From JALZKA01 sp033856515 (GTDB lineage Bacteria; Actinomycetota; Thermoleophilia; Solirubrobacterales; 70-9), in assembly GCA_033856515.1 (NCBI GenBank), contig JAWVEY010000040.1:1-64000 (forward strand): a stretch of 64,000 nucleotides of DNA, read 5' to 3'. The stretch's first letter is position 1; each line of letters begins with the position of its first letter. The notes beneath the pieces are model-generated. The model was not told the DNA's origin. It saw only the letters and a program-made list of their open reading frames with translations, and did no database searches. The position numbers and the translations under genes were made by a program. Below are positions 43,519-51,257 of this stretch, piece by piece.

Positions 43519-44082
43519 TCAGTCGTCGTCGTCGCTGCCGGAGCCGCTGGAGTCATCGTCGCCTCCGCTGCCGGAGCCGCTCGAGTCGTCGTCGCCGCCG
43601 CCGGGGCCGCTCGAGTCGTCGCCGCCGCCGCCGGGGCCGCTCGAGTCATCGTCGCCGCCACTACCGGGGCCGCTTGAGTCAACGTCGCCGCCGTTGTCGT
43701 CGAAGGCGTCGTCATCCGACGGGACTCCGCCGGTCACGCCCGTGCACTCGGGGTCATTCGCGTGCTCCGCCTCGTCGCACGGGCCCGAGATGTCCTCATC
43801 GATGTCATTCGGATCGGCCACGCCGTTGTCTTCGGGGTGGTCGCGCCCGCTCTGGTCGTCGGCACCGCCGCCGTTGTCGCCGCGGTCCTCACCGCCGGGC
43901 AGACAGCGCGGATCATTCGCGTGCTCCGCCTCGTCGCACGGGCCCGACACGTCCTCGTTGGTGGTGGTCGGCTGAGTAGCACTCGAGCCGGCCGGCTCGT
44001 CATCCGAGACCTGGGCCGCGACGATGGCGCTCCCCCCGCCCAAGACCCCGACGGTCAGCACGATCAAGATGATCTTTCTCAT
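43519..44082 (-). CDS. Exported repeat protein with CDEAEHANDP motifs and acidic Ser/Gly tail
   Basis: 187 residues. The start ATG at 44082 has an excellent AGGAGG ribosome site. A signal peptide (IILIVLTVGVLGGGSAIVAA) leads to a region with two copies of a Cys-bracketed block, SGPCDEAEHANDPRC and SGPCDEAEHANDPEC, about 45 residues apart, then a tail of units such as SSGPGGGDDD. The tail is encoded by 30-33-bp tandem repeats. The blocks could bind metal or form disulfides; function unknown. It precedes the response regulator by 73 bp and its leader holds a strong hairpin and two TTACC/TAACC repeats. Confidence 0.78.
   Translation of the reverse strand: MRKIILIVLTVGVLGGGSAIVAAQVSDDEPAGSSATQPTTTNEDVSGPCDEAEHANDPRCLPGGEDRGDNGGGADDQSGRDHPEDNGVADPNDIDEDISGPCDEAEHANDPECTGVTGGVPSDDDAFDDNGGDVDSSGPGSGGDDDSSGPGGGGDDSSGPGGGDDDSSGSGSGGDDDSSGSGSDDDD
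43543..43690. repeat. 30-33-bp coding tandem repeats
   Basis: Five units beginning GCCGCT start at 43543, 43576, 43606, 43636 and 43669, giving periods of 33, 30, 30 and 33 bp. They encode the acidic Ser-Ser-Gly-Pro-Gly tail. All periods are multiples of three, so unit number can vary without frameshift. Confidence 0.85.
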
Positions 44083-44100
44083 CTGTAATTCCTCCTGTCT

Positions 44101-44143
44101 AGTGGGTTCAGAAATGCGATGTGACGAGCATCGCGAACCCACT
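44101..44143 (-). promoter_or_regulatory. Leader hairpin before the CDEAEHANDP protein gene
   Basis: Outer arms AGTGGGTTC and GAACCCACT (9 bp, perfect) enclose inner arms GCGATG and CATCGC (6 bp) with a 7-nt loop and one 6-nt bulge. The hairpin ends a few bases before the AGGAGG of the gene starting at 44082. It is about 70 nt past the stop of the upstream ice-binding-type gene, so it may be a terminator without U-tract, or a translational or stability control element. Confidence 0.55.
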
Positions 44144-44185
44144 CCAGGTCTAAACCAGGCCAAAGACAGGAGTAAGGAAAGCTTT

Positions 44186-44202
44186 GGTTAGGGCTTGGTA
44201 AG
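44186..44202 (-). promoter_or_regulatory. Two 11-bp-spaced direct repeats (OmpR-type operator candidate)
   Basis: CTTACC (44202-44197) and CTAACC (44191-44186) on the minus strand are exactly 11 bp apart, matching the period and sequence of the three repeats at 41357-41384. They lie about 105 nt upstream of the start at 44082 and just past the stop of the ice-binding-type gene. A related CTTACT follows at 44176-44171 but out of period. No clear -10 is seen. Confidence 0.45.
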
Positions 44203-44215
44203 GACCACGGAGGAC

Positions 44216-45955
44216 CTAGGGACAGCTCGGCCGGGTGACGTTGTTCGAGGACAGGGTGACCGCCGCATCACGGGCGAGGAGGCGCCCATCGACGACGGTT
44301 CCGGCCCCCACCGTGATGGTCCCTGCGTTGATGGTGCCCCTAAACAGCGTGTTGGCTGCCAGGGTCGTGGCCGTGCCGGTCTGGAAGAGCACGTTGCACG
44401 ATTGGGCACCGTTGACCAGGACGATCTTGCTTCCGGCCGGCACATCGAGCGTCGTCGCCGCCCTGAAGATGAACGTGGAGTCGGGGTCGCCGTTGCCGTC
44501 GAGCGTCAGCGTCCCCGCGATCCCGAACGTGCCAGTCGAGGAGTTGTAGACGCCGGGAAAGCGCGTCGTTGCGCCGAGCTCCGGTCCGATGGTGCCCGTG
44601 AGGGGTCGTCCGGCACCATCGGCGTAGGCCGCGGCGAGATCGACCTGCGCGCCTGCCGCGGTGCTATCGCCGGCGTGGACCGACCCGGTAACGACACCCG
44701 GGCCGTTGCCCGTGCAGGGAGTCGGCAAGCCGGTGCAGGCGGTGCCGGGGCTGATCCCCAGGTCGCCTGTGATCACGGACGGTCCTGCGTTCGTGATTGT
44801 GGAGGCCGCCAACGCGGCAAACGGATCTGCCCTTCCGAACAGAACTGGAGGTTCGCTCGTGTGGACCTTGGCCACGCTCGGCGAGTCGTAGTCGGCCCGG
44901 TTGCCGACGTTGTCGGAGACCGATCCCTCGTACATGTAGCACTTGTCGTTGGCAACGCTCTCGTCTGCGCCATCGGTGAGGAAGACGGTCGTCTCAAAGT
45001 CCCCAAAGGGGCCGCACTCCTGCGTGACCGGTTCGAGATTCGCCTCCGCACGGCGAAGCGTGATCGAGTCTTCGTTGATTCCAGACTGAGTATCGGAGGC
45101 CCCGCTGCGCGTGACCGGCACGGAGAGACTCGTCACCACAGTGTCGGGATAGCTGATGTCGCCACCCGATGGCGGCGCGGTGTCGCTTTCGAAGGCGATC
45201 GCGGCTGTCCCTGTGAATCCGGAAGCATCGGTGCCGGTGACGACGTATGACGTGGGGTTCGCGGGGTCGGCGTCCCAGGTGAACTCGGACGATACGAACG
45301 GCCCGCCGTTGGCGCCCCTCTCCGTTACAAGCTCGATGTCGTGGACCCACCCGCTCGTGGCGATGGCGGGGAACCCGGCGGATGCGGGCTGCCTGCCTCC
45401 GGCAGGTGTGATCATGTCTGCGATGCGGAATCCTCCGGCGACGTCGCCCTTGTAGTAGAGGGTGGTGTCGACGAGAAACGCGCCAGTCGCCCCATCGAGG
45501 CTGAAGGACTGGGTCAACGGCTCCGGGCCCGAGACTGTGACCGCGTCGCTCCTCTCGCTCTCTGCGCCCCGCCAGTTGTCCGACACGAGGGGCGTCACCG
45601 AGTATTCCCAGTGGCCTGCGGGCACGCTCGCTTCCGTACAGCTCGTCGTAGCGACGATTCCTGCACAGCCTGGTAGAGCCGCATGAGCCTCGTTCGTGTC
45701 CGCGTCGTAGCGCGTGACCTCGTAGCCGTCGACCCCGGCCCCGCCGGACATCGTGCTCGCCTGCCAGCTGACGACGACGTCGGACTCACCTTCCTTCGCC
45801 ACGTCGGGAGTCGTCCCCTGGTTCATGCTCGAGACGGCCGCGGACCCCGTGCCCTTCACTCCAGCCTCACTCCAAAAACCCATCGCGGGAGCCGTGCTCG
45901 CGAAGCTTGCGGCCACGGTTAGCAGCGAGAGGATGGCCGGCCGGCACAGCTTCAT
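44216..45955 (-). CDS. Exported ice-binding-type (DUF3494) adhesin-like protein
   Basis: 579 residues. The signal peptide ends near APAMGFWSEAG. Residues about 55-140 form a fibronectin type III-like domain (DVVVSWQASTMSGGAGVDGY). The middle has an Ig-like region (TAPPSGGDISYPDTVV, EGSVSDNVGNRADY). The C-terminal 185 residues are a complete DUF3494 domain: FAALAASTITNAGPSVITGD, LGISPGTACTG, GVYNSSTGTFGIAGTLTLDG, FIFRAATTLDVPAGS and GRLLARDAAVTLSSNNVT. This fold is known from ice-binding proteins, but many family members occur in non-cold organisms as adhesins. The ATG overlaps the previous stop by 4 bp. Confidence 0.88.
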   Translation of the reverse strand: MKLCRPAILSLLTVAASFASTAPAMGFWSEAGVKGTGSAAVSSMNQGTTPDVAKEGESDVVVSWQASTMSGGAGVDGYEVTRYDADTNEAHAALPGCAGIVATTSCTEASVPAGHWEYSVTPLVSDNWRGAESERSDAVTVSGPEPLTQSFSLDGATGAFLVDTTLYYKGDVAGGFRIADMITPAGGRQPASAGFPAIATSGWVHDIELVTERGANGGPFVSSEFTWDADPANPTSYVVTGTDASGFTGTAAIAFESDTAPPSGGDISYPDTVVTSLSVPVTRSGASDTQSGINEDSITLRRAEANLEPVTQECGPFGDFETTVFLTDGADESVANDKCYMYEGSVSDNVGNRADYDSPSVAKVHTSEPPVLFGRADPFAALAASTITNAGPSVITGDLGISPGTACTGLPTPCTGNGPGVVTGSVHAGDSTAAGAQVDLAAAYADGAGRPLTGTIGPELGATTRFPGVYNSSTGTFGIAGTLTLDGNGDPDSTFIFRAATTLDVPAGSKIVLVNGAQSCNVLFQTGTATTLAANTLFRGTINAGTITVGAGTVVDGRLLARDAAVTLSSNNVTRPSCP

Positions 45956-46440
45956 GAGGTGTCTCCCTGGAGGTAGACGGTGTACCTGGCGCCCTGGCAG
46001 GAGTCGGATGCGCCCAGCCCCATTACGAGCGCGTCCTGCAACTCGATCTCGAGCTCGCCCGGCGTCGAGCCGACCTTTGGCGGAACGGTCCATCCCTCGT
46101 CACCGTTCGTCTGAGCGGTGAACTCGAACATCGGAGCGCAGTCGACGTGGGCTTCGTCGACCTCGTAGCCGTCCGTGCCCTCGCTGTCGTCGAGCGAGAT
46201 CGAGGTGATCTCGACCGGAAAGGGATTCGGGTTGGACGCCACGGTGGCGACGCTCTTGCTCTGGCCCGGGAAAATCTCGCTTCCGAGCCCTCCCGGGCTC
46301 AGGGTGAGGGCCTGCGGGTCGTTGAGGGTCGCCGTCGCGGTCCCGGCTCCTGTTCCTGTCCAGAAGGCGATGGCGGGGGCCGAGATGGCAACCGTCGCAA
46401 CGGCCACGCCTGCCATGAAGATCTTGGTTCGGCTGCTCAT
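45952..46440 (-). CDS. Small exported beta-type protein with W-TGTG mature start
   Basis: 162 residues. The signal peptide ends at ISAPAIAFWTGTGAGTATA; the mature part is a predicted beta sandwich with a conserved-looking Cys pair (VDCAPMFEF and SDSCQGARYTV). Layout and motifs resemble the neighbouring products at 46452-47315 (C-terminal half) and 47408-47857, suggesting paralogs. The AFWTGTG start is shared with AYWTGTG in the latter and GFWSEAG in the DUF3494 protein. Function unknown; a surface-fibre or matrix role is inferred from context. Confidence 0.7.
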   Translation of the reverse strand: MSSRTKIFMAGVAVATVAISAPAIAFWTGTGAGTATATLNDPQALTLSPGGLGSEIFPGQSKSVATVASNPNPFPVEITSISLDDSEGTDGYEVDEAHVDCAPMFEFTAQTNGDEGWTVPPKVGSTPGELEIELQDALVMGLGASDSCQGARYTVYLQGDTS

Positions 46441-46451
46441 CGACGGCCGAT

Positions 46452-47315
46452 TCACGGCGCACCCACAGTCGAGGTGCCGCCGTAGGCGAGCGTCAACGAC
46501 GCGTCCTTGCAACCGTCCTGGTTGACTGGGCGGTCGAGCATCTTCAGTTGCGGCCACTCGCTCGAGGGGAAGTCGAGTTTGGAGAGGCTCGTTGTGCCAG
46601 CGGCTGCGACCTCGAAGCCGTATGCGCCTGAGAAAGGGATCACGGCGAAGTCATCCACCGTGCACGGCAAGCCCGGGCTTGCCCCGGGGGCGGTCACGTT
46701 GCTCACCCGCGCATCCAGGCTCGTGATTGCAATCTCGCGTGTCTGGGGATTCGTAAGCGTCAGGTCCACCGGCACGCTGACACCAGGAGCCAGAGGAGTG
46801 GTCGAGTCGGCGCTGATCTGGAAGTCCGCGGATTGAACTGGAGCAATCGTCAGGCGAGCTAGCGCCGTGGCGTGCTTGCCATTGCTGCGCGCACGGATCC
46901 GCATTCGATGGATCCCGATCGCAGCGCTGCCCGTGTCAACGGTCAGCGTCGAAATCCGGTTGCGGGTCCTCTTGCGCATGAAGGTGGCGGTTGCCCCTGG
47001 CGGGAGCCCGCGGAGGATTCGCAGCTTGACGGTCGGCCTCCGGCCACTCTGGGTCACCGGCGAGGTCCGCCGGATCCGAATTCTGAACTGGGCGACGCCT
47101 CCCTGAGACACCGATCGGGAACGCGGCTTGACACGAATCGCAAGCGCCCGTGCATGACCGGCCTTCGCGGCGGAGCTGTTTTGGTCTGCCGCCGGTGGTG
47201 AGGAGGAGCGGGGCTGTGCAGCAAGAAAGGCGGCGCCGCCGAGCGAGACAACCGCGATCAGAATCGCAGCGACGTTGGTCGAAGCTTTCCGTGTCGTGAG
47301 TTTGATTCTTCTCAT
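46452..47315 (-). CDS. Exported two-domain beta protein
   Basis: 287 residues with an N-terminal membrane segment or signal (about 13-33, VAAILIAVVSLGGAAFLAA). Residues 55-160 form an Arg-rich beta domain (RSVSQGGVAQFRIRIRRTSP). The C-terminal half, with LAPGVSVPVDLTLTNPQTRE, PCTVDDFAVIPF and NQDGCKDASLTLAYGG, is clearly similar to the protein at 47408-47857, including both cysteine regions. It starts after a strong hairpin and is followed 11 bp on by the next small exported protein. Confidence 0.72.
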   Translation of the reverse strand: MRRIKLTTRKASTNVAAILIAVVSLGGAAFLAAQPRSSSPPAADQNSSAAKAGHARALAIRVKPRSRSVSQGGVAQFRIRIRRTSPVTQSGRRPTVKLRILRGLPPGATATFMRKRTRNRISTLTVDTGSAAIGIHRMRIRARSNGKHATALARLTIAPVQSADFQISADSTTPLAPGVSVPVDLTLTNPQTREIAITSLDARVSNVTAPGASPGLPCTVDDFAVIPFSGAYGFEVAAAGTTSLSKLDFPSSEWPQLKMLDRPVNQDGCKDASLTLAYGGTSTVGAP

Positions 47316-47345
47316 GGCGTGCGCTTCCTTGGGCGACGCAGCCGA

Positions 47346-47380
47346 CCCATCGGGCGGCGACCAAGGCGCCGCCCGATGGG
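47346..47380 (-). terminator. Strong intercistronic hairpin
   Basis: A perfect 14-bp inverted repeat (CCCATCGGGCGGCG, 47346-47359, with its complement at 47367-47380) closes a 7-nt loop. It lies 27 bp past the stop of the gene at 47408-47857 and 30 bp before the next start. No U-tract follows, so it may be a partial or Rho-dependent stop, or a 3'-end stabiliser that raises expression of the first gene over the rest. Confidence 0.6.
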
Positions 47381-47407
47381 CTCTGCGTTTTCCTGCCGTG
47401 CGATGCC

Positions 47408-47857
47408 TTAGGTGCTCGAGAGGGTCAGGGTCAGGGTTGCGCCCTTGCAGGCGTCCTGGCTCACCTCGGTGTTCTCGTAGACGAGCGAAGCGTTGTTCGG
47501 GAGCGCCTCGGCCGTCGCGCCGGCGGGAACCGCGTGGTCCTCGGTCACATCGCTCATCGAGAAGTCATCGGTCTCGCAGGTGTTATGTCCAGCGTCGGCC
47601 GTGACGCTCTCGAGATGCACGTCGGTGACCGTGATTGGCGTATCCGTGGCGTTGGCTGCCGTGAAGCTGACCGCCGAGCTGGAACCGGGCTCGATGCCGG
47701 GTGCCAGGGTGCCGGCAACGGTGACGGTGCCGCCGCCTCCAACGGTTCCGGTGCCGGTGCCGGTGCCGGTTCCTGTCCAATACGCGTAAGCAAGGCCTGC
47801 GATCGCAAACGTCGCAATCGTGCCCAGCGTGATCATGCGGCGTTTCGTCAGTGTCAT
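47408..47857 (-). CDS. Small exported beta-type protein with W-TGTGTG mature start
   Basis: 149 residues. The signal peptide and mature start read IAGLAYAYWTGTGTGTGTGT, then a Gly/Thr stretch and a beta sandwich with PGIEPGSSSAVSFTAANATD, NTCETDDFSMSD and SQDACKGATLTLTLSS. Similar to the C-terminal half of the next gene product. It heads a four-gene unit (with 46452, 45952 and 44216) and lies under the composite promoter-like element at 47926-48001. The Shine-Dalgarno is GGAAAG. Probably an abundant surface subunit. Confidence 0.75.
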   Translation of the reverse strand: MTLTKRRMITLGTIATFAIAGLAYAYWTGTGTGTGTGTVGGGGTVTVAGTLAPGIEPGSSSAVSFTAANATDTPITVTDVHLESVTADAGHNTCETDDFSMSDVTEDHAVPAGATAEALPNNASLVYENTEVSQDACKGATLTLTLSST

Positions 47858-47925
47858 GGACGTGTCTTTCCGGGCGACTTTTCCGCTAGGCCCGCACAGG
47901 TGTGCGCGCGCCGTTTTGCGCCTCA

Positions 47926-48001
47926 CCCCTTCATCGGCGTCGTGCGAGGGACACCGCATCCCCCCGACGTACGAAAAGCCACATCCCCCGGACGTACGAA
48001 A
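47926..48001 (-). promoter_or_regulatory. Composite promoter-like element, two upstream copies
   Basis: On the minus strand TTTCGTACGTCCGGGGGAT (48001-47983) and a near-identical copy with one change (47976-47958) are 25 bp apart. Exactly 20 nt after the second copy comes CCGATGAAGGGG (47937-47926). The same layout, GGGGGAT, 20 nt, CCGAT, recurs before 50251 and before 54720. It lies 70-145 bp upstream of the start at 47857 and directly after the LuxR gene. The rest of the 154-bp gap is leader. Confidence 0.65.
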
Positions 48002-48011
48002 CTGCCCGCGG

Positions 48012-48692
48012 CTAGTTCTCCCAGGCGATCTGGCCGCCCATGAGCGCGATTGCCACCGCGTGTGCTCGTGTCCGCGCGCCAAGCTTCTCGAGGGCGTGCT
48101 GGACGTGGCTCTTCACGGTTTCCGGCGAGAGAAAGAGCTTCTCGCCGATTGCTCGCGTCTGCAGACCCGTAGCGACCAGCGCAATGACCTGGCGCTCGCG
48201 ATCGGTCAGCTGTATCTGCTCGCCCTGGCGCTCTGTGTCCGTCGTTGCCGCTGCCTCGCGAGCGAGGTCCTCAGTTCTTCCCGGGTAGTCCTCGTCTGGG
48301 GTGATGTAAATGATCAGGTGGCGCCCAGGAAGGACCTTTGCGGTGGCGCTGTATTCGAACGAGATCTGCGTATGACCGGGGACGATCAGCCGGGTCCAGC
48401 CTTCTGCTGAGCCGCTTTCAAGGAAGGCCTGCCAGTCCTGCTCGATGGTTACGAGGCTCGCCGGCGGCATGAAATCGTCGATCTTGTGCCACGGGATCTC
48501 GTCCAGGGGCGTCGAGATGAGGTCGGCGGCCGCGTGGTTTCCGGTCACCCACCGGCGCTGGTCATCGGCAATCAGCATCGCATGCTTGGAGCGCCCGAAG
48601 GCCGACCGGAGCCGGGTCACGGTCTCCGATCCGAACCTGCTCTCCTCGAACGCATGCTGGTTAGCCGAAAGTTCGGCGTCGAACGGGCTCAT
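48012..48692 (-). CDS. PAS-LuxR transcriptional regulator
   Basis: 226 residues from the ATG at 48692. Residues about 25-130 look like a PAS domain (SKHAMLIADDQRRWVTGNHA), and the C-terminus is a LuxR/FixJ-type HTH: LTDRERQVIALVATGLQT, then IGEKLFLSPETVKSHVQHAL. There is no receiver domain, so it probably senses a small ligand, redox state or partner protein. Its start overlaps the stop of the PAS-EAL gene (TGATG). It is the natural candidate for binding the GGGGGAT elements nearby. Confidence 0.87.
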   Translation of the reverse strand: MSPFDAELSANQHAFEESRFGSETVTRLRSAFGRSKHAMLIADDQRRWVTGNHAAADLISTPLDEIPWHKIDDFMPPASLVTIEQDWQAFLESGSAEGWTRLIVPGHTQISFEYSATAKVLPGRHLIIYITPDEDYPGRTEDLAREAAATTDTERQGEQIQLTDRERQVIALVATGLQTRAIGEKLFLSPETVKSHVQHALEKLGARTRAHAVAIALMGGQIAWEN

Positions 48693-50251
48693 CACAGCCT
48701 CGCCGGGCTCGGAATGGCCATCGAAATAGGACGGGGCTCGGCGAACAAGAACCCTTGGACGAAGTCCACGCCCATCATCTTGAGCGTCGCGACGGCGTCG
48801 GCGTCCTCGACGCCTTCGGCGACGGTTTTCAAGTTGAAGCTCTTTGCGAGACTGACGACGGCACGAACTACTTTTTGGCTCCTGCGGTTGTCGGTCAGGT
48901 CGGCTATGAACTCGCGGTCGATCTTCAGCAGGTCGCACTCGAACTGTTTTATGTAGGCGAGGCCGCCGTAGCCACTCCCGAAGTCGTCGATCGCGACCTG
49001 GCATCCCAGCTCCCTGAGCTCGATGAGGAACTCTCGCGCCGTTTTCTCGTCCGCAAGCAGCGCCGTTTCGGTCACCTCCGCGACCAAGAGCGAGGGGTCA
49101 GCGCCCGCTCTCGAAAGGGCGGAGCGAAAGTGACCGATCAAAGTCGGGCTACCCAGGGAGTGCGCAGAGAGGTTGACCGTGATCCGGTGGCCGAGAGCTG
49201 CCAGCCCCGCCGCCTGTTCGATCATCCAGCGATCAAGCTCGCCGACGAGGCCGAACTCCTCGGCCAGGGGTAGAAAGTCGGCTGGCGGGACCAGCGCACC
49301 GTCCTCGCCTTTCATCCTGACCAGGAGCTCGTGCATGACCTCCATCCCGGTTTCGAGGCACACAACCGGCTGGGCGTATACGACGAGGCGATCGCCCTCG
49401 ATTGCGGCTCGGATCTTGCGGAGCTCAGACAGCGAATCGACCTGTGCCTGCAGCTCCAGGTCCCGGCGCTTCTGCTCCGTGATGTCGTGAAAGACGACCA
49501 CCGACGCATCTGGGTTCCCATCGAGGAGGAGCGGAGCCGACGTGTAGGCGACCGGAAGGGCGGTGCCGTCCTTTCGGATGAACACGTCATCGAGAACCTT
49601 GACCGTCTCCCCTCGCTTCCTCGCGTGAAAGATCGGACAGGAGTCGCGCGGATAAGGGGTGCCGTCAGCGTGACGGAAATGCGTCAGTTCGTGCATGTCC
49701 TTGCCTGCAAGTTCTGCCTCTGTCCAGCCAAGGAGCATCGCTCCGGACGAGTTCATGTATGTCACGCAGCCGTCCGTATCCATGACGAAGAGCCCCTCGC
49801 CCATGCTCTCCGTCACCGCGCGCATATGGAGCCTGCCGTCGTCGATCTCGCGTGCGGTTTCGATCCGCTCGGTCAAATCGATGGTGATGCCCACGGCTCC
49901 GTGTGGCTCGCCGGCGTCGTTTGTAAGCGGGGTGATCCGCAACCGGCCCGAAAACGAAGAGTCGTCTCGGCGGAGCAGGTCGAAATCGCCTTCGAAGCGG
50001 TCGTACTCGAGGGAGTCCAGAAGCACTCTGACTCCTGCACGGCATTCTTGCGAAACCAGCAGCTCGGCAATGTTGCGACCGATGGCCTCGGAAGCGCTCC
50101 ATCCATGAAGAAACTCGGCGGCATTGCTCCACTTGACGATGCGCCCATCGCGTTCGATGACGATCACCGATGCATCGGTCGCGTCGAGCACCTGCGTTCG
50201 GATTGGGTGGTATCCCGCCTCCGAGCTCATTGATTCCGAGAACTTCGTCAT
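48692..50251 (-). CDS. PAS-PAS-EAL cyclic-di-GMP phosphodiesterase
   Basis: 519 residues from the ATG at 50251. Two PAS domains (SVIVIERDGRIVKWSNAAEF; FVMDTDGCVTYMNSSGAM) precede an EAL domain. Catalytic features are kept: HELLVRM in place of EALLR, NLSAHSL, EVTETALL, AIDDFGSGYGGLAYIKQF, LLKIDREF, TVAEGVED and QGFLFAEP. No GGDEF domain or membrane segment is present. It should hydrolyse c-di-GMP in the cytoplasm in response to a PAS signal. The ATG has no Shine-Dalgarno and lies about 10 nt past a CCGAT element, so the mRNA may be leaderless. Co-transcribed with the LuxR gene. Confidence 0.9.
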   Translation of the reverse strand: MTKFSESMSSEAGYHPIRTQVLDATDASVIVIERDGRIVKWSNAAEFLHGWSASEAIGRNIAELLVSQECRAGVRVLLDSLEYDRFEGDFDLLRRDDSSFSGRLRITPLTNDAGEPHGAVGITIDLTERIETAREIDDGRLHMRAVTESMGEGLFVMDTDGCVTYMNSSGAMLLGWTEAELAGKDMHELTHFRHADGTPYPRDSCPIFHARKRGETVKVLDDVFIRKDGTALPVAYTSAPLLLDGNPDASVVVFHDITEQKRRDLELQAQVDSLSELRKIRAAIEGDRLVVYAQPVVCLETGMEVMHELLVRMKGEDGALVPPADFLPLAEEFGLVGELDRWMIEQAAGLAALGHRITVNLSAHSLGSPTLIGHFRSALSRAGADPSLLVAEVTETALLADEKTAREFLIELRELGCQVAIDDFGSGYGGLAYIKQFECDLLKIDREFIADLTDNRRSQKVVRAVVSLAKSFNLKTVAEGVEDADAVATLKMMGVDFVQGFLFAEPRPISMAIPSPARL

Positions 50252-50260
50252 CACTACATC

Positions 50261-50327
50261 ATCGGTGCTCGCGAGGCGACGCCCGATCCCCCATATGTGG
50301 GAGTTCTCACCGAGATATCCCCCGTAC
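50261..50327 (-). promoter_or_regulatory. Composite promoter-like element before the PAS-EAL gene
   Basis: The minus strand reads GTACGGGGGAT (50327-50317), then a second GGGGGAT (50292-50286), exactly 20 nt, and CCGATGATG (from 50265). The 20-nt spacing equals that of the elements before 47857 and 54720. Transcription from a -10 at CCGATGA would begin almost at the ATG at 50251. It lies in the 113-bp gap after the 50365-51255 gene. Confidence 0.55.
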
Positions 50328-50364
50328 TGACCGGTTTTCGAAGTTCTCCGGCCAGTGAATGTGC

Positions 50365-51255
50365 TCAGCACCGGCGAAGCTGGTCTCGCCGGTCGGCGAT
50401 CACATGGTCAGCGCCGGGTCCACAGTCGACGAAGTCCGCACCGCCGCCCCGCACGTTGATCCGGTCCTCTCCGGAGCCTCCATGAATCTTGTCCTTCCCC
50501 TGTCGGCCGACAACAAAGTCATTTCCTGCGCCGGCGACGATCGCGTCCCCACCCTTGCCGCCGTCCACGCAGTCGTCTCCCGCCAGGGCGCGGATCGAGT
50601 CGCTGCCGCCCAGGCCTGCGATCCGGTCGCTGAGCGCGGTCCCAACGAGGCGGTTGGGGTTGTCGTCACCGAGGATCAGGCTGGTACAGGGAGTGGGGTT
50701 CTCCTCTGTCTCGGTCAGGGTCCAGTCGTAGTCGAAACCGGCCGTGGCGAGCTGGAGGTGGTTGTCGCCGGAGTAGTCCGTCGGCGGTGCCCCACCGTCC
50801 TCCATCGAGACCGAAAAGTGATAGACGCGTTCTTCGCCGGCCGGGAGGACGAGCAGATCCTGCGACGGCATCTCTGCCAGCCCGCCGGCGAAGATGGTCG
50901 CGGTGGATCCCCCGGTGATATCGGTGATCTCGAGGTCGAGCGCGTCCGAGAGCACCTGGCCGCCGGCGCCGCCCGTGTCCTCGAGCCCCGCGGAGCTGAG
51001 GGAGAGCCTTCCAGGCGCTGTGCCTGTGTTGGTGATCGTCACCGTTCCATCCGTCGACGCGCCGGGGTAGAAATCGTCGGCGGTGAGGATCGCCTCTCCG
51101 TGCAGGGAGTCGGTGATCGAGATCGAGCCGTCGGCAAGCAGATGGAGCTTCGGGGATGCGTTACCGGATGGAACTCCGGCAAGTGCCGCGGCGGCGGCCA
51201 CGAGTGCGAGCGCGGCGGCAATGGCCTGGAGGGCTGTGCGACGTGACGCGGGCAT
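50365..51255 (-). CDS. Exported SipW-locus protein with RTX-like calcium-binding repeats
   Basis: 296 residues. The signal peptide (about 8-28) is followed by a TasA/camelysin-like beta domain (GSISITDSLHGEAILTADDF, GASTDGTVTITNTGTAPGRL) and, after residue 185, a run of hemolysin-type repeats: LVGTALSDRIAGLGGSDSI, VDGGKGGDAIVAGAGNDFV, IHGGSGEDRINVRGGG. These repeats usually bind calcium in secreted proteins. The start ATG is 2 bp past the previous stop. Last gene of the fibre operon; a cell-surface or matrix role is inferred. Confidence 0.8.
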   Translation of the reverse strand: MPASRRTALQAIAAALALVAAAAALAGVPSGNASPKLHLLADGSISITDSLHGEAILTADDFYPGASTDGTVTITNTGTAPGRLSLSSAGLEDTGGAGGQVLSDALDLEITDITGGSTATIFAGGLAEMPSQDLLVLPAGEERVYHFSVSMEDGGAPPTDYSGDNHLQLATAGFDYDWTLTETEENPTPCTSLILGDDNPNRLVGTALSDRIAGLGGSDSIRALAGDDCVDGGKGGDAIVAGAGNDFVVGRQGKDKIHGGSGEDRINVRGGGADFVDCGPGADHVIADRRDQLRRC

Positions 51256-51257
51256 GC

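Noticed and set aside
43543..43690. CRISPR-like regular repeats
   Set aside because: Units are contiguous without spacers and encode an in-frame acidic Ser/Gly tail: a coding minisatellite.
43446..43715. N-terminal extension of the response regulator
   Set aside because: It would be a Thr/Ala-rich translation of the repeat region of the upstream gene in another frame; the receiver domain starts right after the ATG at 43445.
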